64,000 nt of DNA from the NCBI GenBank assembly GCA_964424115.1, contig CAYRHN010000005.1:62001-126000 (forward strand), given 5' to 3'. Under the pieces are notes generated by a model. It made no database searches and was not told the DNA's origin. It saw nothing but the letters and a program-made list of their open reading frames with translations. Of the stretch, positions 59,969 to 64,000 are shown in pieces. The stretch comes from CAYRHN01 sp964424115 (GTDB taxonomy: Bacteria; Chloroflexota; Anaerolineae; Anaerolineales; Anaerolineaceae). Each line of letters opens with the position of its first letter. The first letter of the stretch is position 1. Made by a program: the position numbers and the translations under genes.

Positions 59969-61531
59969 GTGGAAGATATCGCCGCCCTGTACAAACGCCT
60001 GCGCCGGCGCAGTGCGATTGTGGTGATCGGTTGCAATTTCCTTGGCGCATTGCTGCTGTTTTTCTACCTATCCAGCATCGACCCCATGCCCCCGGGTAAG
60101 GAAGCAGCCATGCAATCCATCCACCCGGCTTCGTTGGTGATCTTTATCGCCATTACAGCAACGTTGATCTGGATGGGCGATCGGATCTCCAAGCGCGCCG
60201 AACAACGCCTGGAGGAGTGGATATTCAAACAAAAATGCGATCCGCACAGCAACCTGCTACCGCAAATTCAGCGGGATATGCTGAACTCGCCTTTACGGGC
60301 AGCGGGAACCAGCATTCTCATGTGGGTGCTCGCCGGGGTTGTCTTCAGCCTGATTTCCTATTCTGAGGATAATTTCTGGCGCAGCTTCCTGGTGGTGGCA
60401 TTCATCGGCGGGGTTCCGACCAGCGTCATGGCCTATTTTGTAGAAGAACTGACTTGGCGGCCGCTGATGCCATACCTGTTCACCGAAGGAGGATTGACCG
60501 GCACGCGTGCCTTTCGCATGCCGTTGGGACGGCGACTGATGATCGTTTTTGCCCTGATCACGGTCTACCCGGCCGGGCTGCTGGCCTTCCTGACCCTCAA
60601 CCGGGCGCGCCTGCTGGTGGGTGCAACCAATCCGGAGGCAGTGCTGGCCAATTTAGAGGTGATGCTGGTCTTCATTGCGGCGGTGAGCGTGCTGGCAGGG
60701 ATCGGCATGGCGCTCTTCGTCACCCGTTCGATCAACGAGCCAGTGCGCACCTTGAAAGAGAAGATGGCCGAGGTGGAACAGCGCAACTTCGAGGCCAGGG
60801 TACCGGTGGTCAGCAACGACGAACTGGGCTACCTGGCCGAAGGCTTCAACCAGATGGTAAGCGGGTTGAAACAGGGCGAAGCCATGCGCAACCTGCTCAA
60901 CCTGTATGTCAGCCCGGAAGTGGCCCGCCAGGCGTTGAAATCTGGGGCGCAGCTGGGCGGCCAGCTGGTGGAATGTTCGGTGCTGTTCTCGGATATCCGC
61001 GACTTCACCGGGCTTTCCGAACGGCTGGAGCCGCAAGCATTGATCGCGCTGCTCAACCGCTACATGTCGGCCATGGTGGCAGCCATTGTCCAGCACGGCG
61101 GGATGGTCAATAAATTTGGCGGGGATTCGCTGCTGGCGGTCTTTGGCACGCCGATCAACCCGGCTCCCGACCACGCGGCGCGCGCCATCCAGGCCGGGCT
61201 GGAGATGCAGCGCGCGCTGCGCGCCTTTAACCAGGAGCAAGCCCAATCCGGCGGCCCGCAACTGCGAATTGGCATCGGTGTGGCTTCCGGCCAGGCGGTA
61301 GCGGGTAACGTGGGCGGCAAGGAACGCCTGGAATACACGGTGATTGGTGACACGGTCAACCTGGCGGCGCGATTGCAAAGCCTGACCAAAGAGATGGGAT
61401 ACGAGTTCCTGGCCAACCAGGAGGCCTACCGGCAGGCCAGCGCCAACCTTCCATTGGAAGGACAGGCGCTGGAAGGAATCCTTGTGCGCGGCAAGAGTGC
61501 CCCATTGACAGTGTACGTGATCAAGAAATAA
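59969..61531 (+). CDS. Membrane-bound class III adenylate cyclase with HAMP domain
   Basis: A 520-residue protein with six hydrophobic segments (about 15-37, 52-69, 112-131, 137-157, 190-210, 230-252), a HAMP linker (~252-305) and a class III cyclase domain (~330-515). Metal ligands D342 (FSDIRDFT) and D386 (FGGDSL), adenine-selecting K382 and D461, and N464 and R468 are all present, so it should make cAMP. The start is a GTG without a clear ribosome site, 17 bases after E3. It may link energy metabolism to second-messenger signalling. Confidence 0.85.
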   Translation: MEDIAALYKRLRRRSAIVVIGCNFLGALLLFFYLSSIDPMPPGKEAAMQSIHPASLVIFIAITATLIWMGDRISKRAEQRLEEWIFKQKCDPHSNLLPQIQRDMLNSPLRAAGTSILMWVLAGVVFSLISYSEDNFWRSFLVVAFIGGVPTSVMAYFVEELTWRPLMPYLFTEGGLTGTRAFRMPLGRRLMIVFALITVYPAGLLAFLTLNRARLLVGATNPEAVLANLEVMLVFIAAVSVLAGIGMALFVTRSINEPVRTLKEKMAEVEQRNFEARVPVVSNDELGYLAEGFNQMVSGLKQGEAMRNLLNLYVSPEVARQALKSGAQLGGQLVECSVLFSDIRDFTGLSERLEPQALIALLNRYMSAMVAAIVQHGGMVNKFGGDSLLAVFGTPINPAPDHAARAIQAGLEMQRALRAFNQEQAQSGGPQLRIGIGVASGQAVAGNVGGKERLEYTVIGDTVNLAARLQSLTKEMGYEFLANQEAYRQASANLPLEGQALEGILVRGKSAPLTVYVIKK

Positions 61532-61546
61532 GAATTGGAGGAAAAG

Positions 61547-62011
61547 ATGAAATTAAAAGGTGTGATCCTGCTGGCAGTCTTCTTATTCGTGTTGGGGCTG
61601 AATACCTTTGCCAGCCTGCCCCAACCGATCACCAGTCAACTGGCAGCCGTGCTGGCGATTGCCGCGGCGGTGCTGATGATCTTTGACCAGAAGGTCGGAC
61701 GGCTTTTCAAGAATATCGGCTTGCTGCTGCTGTGCATCTGGCTGGTGCTGTTCGGGCTGCTGACGCTGTTTGCCGTGGGCGTTTCAGCGGTGGTGCTGGG
61801 CATGCTGGCGCTGGCAGCCGGGCTGGTGATCCTGGTCGGGCTGGGCCGCCGCCCGCTGGGCAAGCCGGGCATGCTGCTGCTGGCGCTGTTCCTGATCGTG
61901 TACGGCTTCTTCCAGGTGGTGAGCATCCCCGTTCTGGGGCCGCTGCCGGGGATCGTGCAGGGCATCCTGGCGTTGGCAGCCGGGATCGTGTTGCTGATCG
62001 AGAGGAAATAA
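61547..62011 (+). CDS. Small hydrophobic membrane protein
   Basis: A 154-residue protein of about five closely packed hydrophobic segments rich in Leu, Val and Gly, with few charged residues apart from short loops. I recognise no family. The start at 61547 follows GGAGG with a five-base spacer; a few upstream in-frame codons from 61535 are ignored. It sits 15 bases after the cyclase gene and probably shares its transcript. It might act with the cyclase or in the membrane more generally. Confidence 0.6.
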   Translation: MKLKGVILLAVFLFVLGLNTFASLPQPITSQLAAVLAIAAAVLMIFDQKVGRLFKNIGLLLLCIWLVLFGLLTLFAVGVSAVVLGMLALAAGLVILVGLGRRPLGKPGMLLLALFLIVYGFFQVVSIPVLGPLPGIVQGILALAAGIVLLIERK

Positions 62012-62018
62012 TCTTCTT

Positions 62019-62297
62019 ATCGCCTCACAGACCCGGACATTCCCCTACGATTACGGTTCCGAACGGCTTGCCATGCTGGTGATGCCCAACTGGGCGACGG
62101 GGACGATCTACTACACCCTCTCCGACCACCTGCCCTTAAAGGGTGCTCCGCAAGGCAGCGCGTCGGTCATCACCAACGACAGCAGCGGGCTGCTGACCGA
62201 GTACCGCTACAAGGCCTGGGGAGAGTCGCGCTACGCCAGCGGCACAGTGCAGACCGCCTACCAGTGCACCGGCCATCGCAGCCCCCACTGGCCGCTT
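62019..62297 (+). pseudogene. Fragment of an RHS-repeat core domain
   Basis: The translated stretch contains YYTLSDHLPLKGAPQGSASV, then LLTEYRYKAWGESRYASGT and TAYQCTGHR, which match the RHS-associated core (the DHLGS, YKAWGETRY and TGQR segments). The upstream frame is open but has no start of its own, and after TGHR the core's GLYYYGARxYD segment is missing, so only a remnant of a much longer gene remains. The frame runs on to 62468 with unrelated residues. It follows a gene of normal composition and abuts an AT-rich zone. Confidence 0.6.
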
Positions 62298-62515
62298 AAA
62301 CAAAAAACCGGGACGATGCGCATCTTGCTGCGCTCGCCCCGGCGGGTGGCCAGAGGTTCTATGGATGATTATAGTGATTTTTGCGGGTTACGCAAACGGT
62401 TCGTTATTATTCAATGCAAGCAAAACACACACAACAAAATAATCACAGCAAAAATTCTTCTCACCTAACCATCATAACCTAACCAAACAAGAAGTGACAA
62501 TCTATTGGTTGACCA

Positions 62516-64000
62516 CTAGTAATCGGTTACAACTACGGAAGCAGGCAAATAGTACTTTTTTAGTATCGCCTTAAACCTAACCACATTTTCACCACTATAA
62601 TTCCTTGATCTAAACATTTCATTTAAAAAACTCAAGTCTTCGCTACTAATTCCACTATCCTTTAATGAATTCATCACCCATCCCAACGCGAAAGATAAAC
62701 TTTCTCCATCATAACTTCCTTCTAATAAAGAATCTTCTGTGGTTAATTGCATTATTACATTCATCCGACTTATAATTATTTCTTCACCAAAAAACAACTC
62801 GTCAAAACTATAATCTCCCCTATATTTATTTTCATTAAAAAGCTTTTTATTATACTTTACAATCATAATCAACGATTGCCGAATTCCGTTAGCGTCATTA
62901 GCTATTAAGCTATAAACCCCAAAAGCATCTTCTCCATTCATAACAAAGAAAATCGGCTCATAGTACTTCTTAAAATCACTTTGATTAATTAATATAAATT
63001 CATACTTCAACATATTCTCAACCCAGTCAAAACCCACATAAGCTTTTGGTTCTAGGGATAATTGATCAGCATATTCAGCAAACATCCCTAACACCGCATT
63101 CCTTTGCTCCACTGATAAACCACCTAAATCAATCGCTTCATCAGCACTAGCATAACGCTTATAAGGCTCTAAGGAAATTTTCCACACTCCACCTTCAAAG
63201 GTGGCCACTGCTTCACCATTATTAGCCCGAATTGCCACATTGCCATTATTATCAACAAATCCATCCGCTAAATAACTAACTGGTAATAACCCACTGCTTA
63301 ATGGTTGATCAGACCAAGTCCCATTATTTTCATTCCAAACTCTGGGTAAGCCCCCAATCGACATTGCCCATTTCTTCCCCCAAAGTTTAAAAACAGCCCG
63401 ATTATCACTATTCAATTTAAACCATTGAGCATCCAAATTATCTTCAGCCGCTCCAGCAGGCATAAACACTGCTTCTGCTTTACCTTGATCATCAACCGCA
63501 TACAAATAGTTAATTCCATCTTCTCCTCTAACCACTTTAGGCATCGTTCCTTCAGGCATAGACACGGGTTTAAGATCGGTATCTATTCCAAATTGATTAG
63601 GTTCAGCACACGCCAACACTCCGCTCTTAAAACTAAAATAAACCGCTTTTTCATTTTTGTCGTAAATATACGAAACTAACTCACCGCCAGTCGAATCAAT
63701 CACCAACTCAAGATTTGGATACCTTTTAAGTAAAGCGGTCATTGCTTCAATTAATGTTTGGTCATTCCAAGTTGTTGCAGTACTAATTCCTTGTTCATCT
63801 ACATACTTAGCTACTAATATTCTCATTGCATATGCTTTTTGTTCCTGACTAGCTAAGTCACTGAAAGAGATTCTTTCAGTATTATTTGCATCATATATAG
63901 GTGGGTTGTTTGCCACCTCAACTGGATGACTATCAACAGCTTCGGGGGGTAGCTCCACCGTATATTCAGGAGTACTCGTGGTTCCTGGATCTGGAGTCTC
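62516..64000 (-). CDS. AT-rich gene of unknown function, cut by the window end
   Basis: At least 494 residues are visible, and the frame is still open at the window end, so the true start lies outside. The part nearest the end is Pro/Thr-rich (TPDPGTTSTPEYT), as a linker after a lipoprotein or secretion signal would be. The rest is acidic with many Asn, Asp and Tyr residues and no recognised domain. Codon use is strongly AT-rich, unlike all genes before 62 kb. It converges on the RHS remnant. It may be a recently acquired surface protein. Confidence 0.6.
   Translation of the reverse strand, partial: ETPDPGTTSTPEYTVELPPEAVDSHPVEVANNPPIYDANNTERISFSDLASQEQKAYAMRILVAKYVDEQGISTATTWNDQTLIEAMTALLKRYPNLELVIDSTGGELVSYIYDKNEKAVYFSFKSGVLACAEPNQFGIDTDLKPVSMPEGTMPKVVRGEDGINYLYAVDDQGKAEAVFMPAGAAEDNLDAQWFKLNSDNRAVFKLWGKKWAMSIGGLPRVWNENNGTWSDQPLSSGLLPVSYLADGFVDNNGNVAIRANNGEAVATFEGGVWKISLEPYKRYASADEAIDLGGLSVEQRNAVLGMFAEYADQLSLEPKAYVGFDWVENMLKYEFILINQSDFKKYYEPIFFVMNGEDAFGVYSLIANDANGIRQSLIMIVKYNKKLFNENKYRGDYSFDELFFGEEIIISRMNVIMQLTTEDSLLEGSYDGESLSFALGWVMNSLKDSGISSEDLSFLNEMFRSRNYSGENVVRFKAILKKYYLPASVVVTDY

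Overview
The window reads as a chromosomal segment of a GC-rich bacterium of the Chloroflexota, most likely class Anaerolineae. The pointers are the DUF2089/SHOCT pair, two very large BTAD-type regulators, a lipoprotein with a Pro/Thr-rich linker after its lipobox, giant secreted multi-domain nucleases ending in a Phe-Leu-Pro tail, and an RHS fragment. This placement rests on gene content and style, not on a marker gene. I saw no rRNA, tRNA, CRISPR array or intact insertion sequence.

Layout. 1-2.5 kb: small regulators, a YitT membrane protein, then rpsU and infA behind a leader holding a canonical terminator hairpin. 2.8-6 kb: glutamate dehydrogenase, an orphan DNA methyltransferase and a cytosolic-looking amidase. 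6.1-10.3 kb (minus): a replication operon of DUF151 nuclease, dnaB, dnaD and a DnaC-like loader with two AAA+ domains in one chain. 10.5-27.5 kb (minus): a long co-directional island. A 1088-residue MalT/SARP-like regulator is followed by SDR, KAS III-like enzyme, CoA-transferase, a small protein, two alpha/beta hydrolases, thiolase, DUF35 and MaoC, then a complete branched-chain-amino-acid-type ABC importer. 27.7-31 kb: AlkX/YcaQ-type glycosylase, methyltransferase, GT-C glycosyltransferase. 31-39.5 kb: two paralogous secreted nucleases. 39.6-55 kb: housekeeping genes (holB, miaB, HIT, FAD oxidoreductase, flippase, a second BTAD regulator, yjbQ, DUF3090/SCO1664, hom, folK, folP). 55-62 kb: a 2-oxoacid dehydrogenase operon followed by a membrane adenylate cyclase. 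After about 62 kb there is an RHS remnant, an abrupt shift to AT-rich DNA and a cut-off AT-rich gene.

The most interesting system is the 10.5-27.5 kb island. Just upstream of its first enzyme gene are three direct repeats spaced exactly 11 bp apart, the last 8 bp from a -10 box. That is the operator geometry known for SARP regulators, and the gene immediately upstream encodes a protein with a SARP-type DNA-binding and BTAD module. The island looks like a regulated import-and-acyl-CoA pathway whose substrate is unknown. Its KAS III homologue has lost the His and Asn needed for decarboxylative condensation.

A second recurring theme is transcription. Six genes have a TANAAT box 6 to 8 bases before the ATG and no ribosome binding site, which suggests leaderless mRNAs. 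Several other genes have extended -10 (TGn-TANNAT) promoters.
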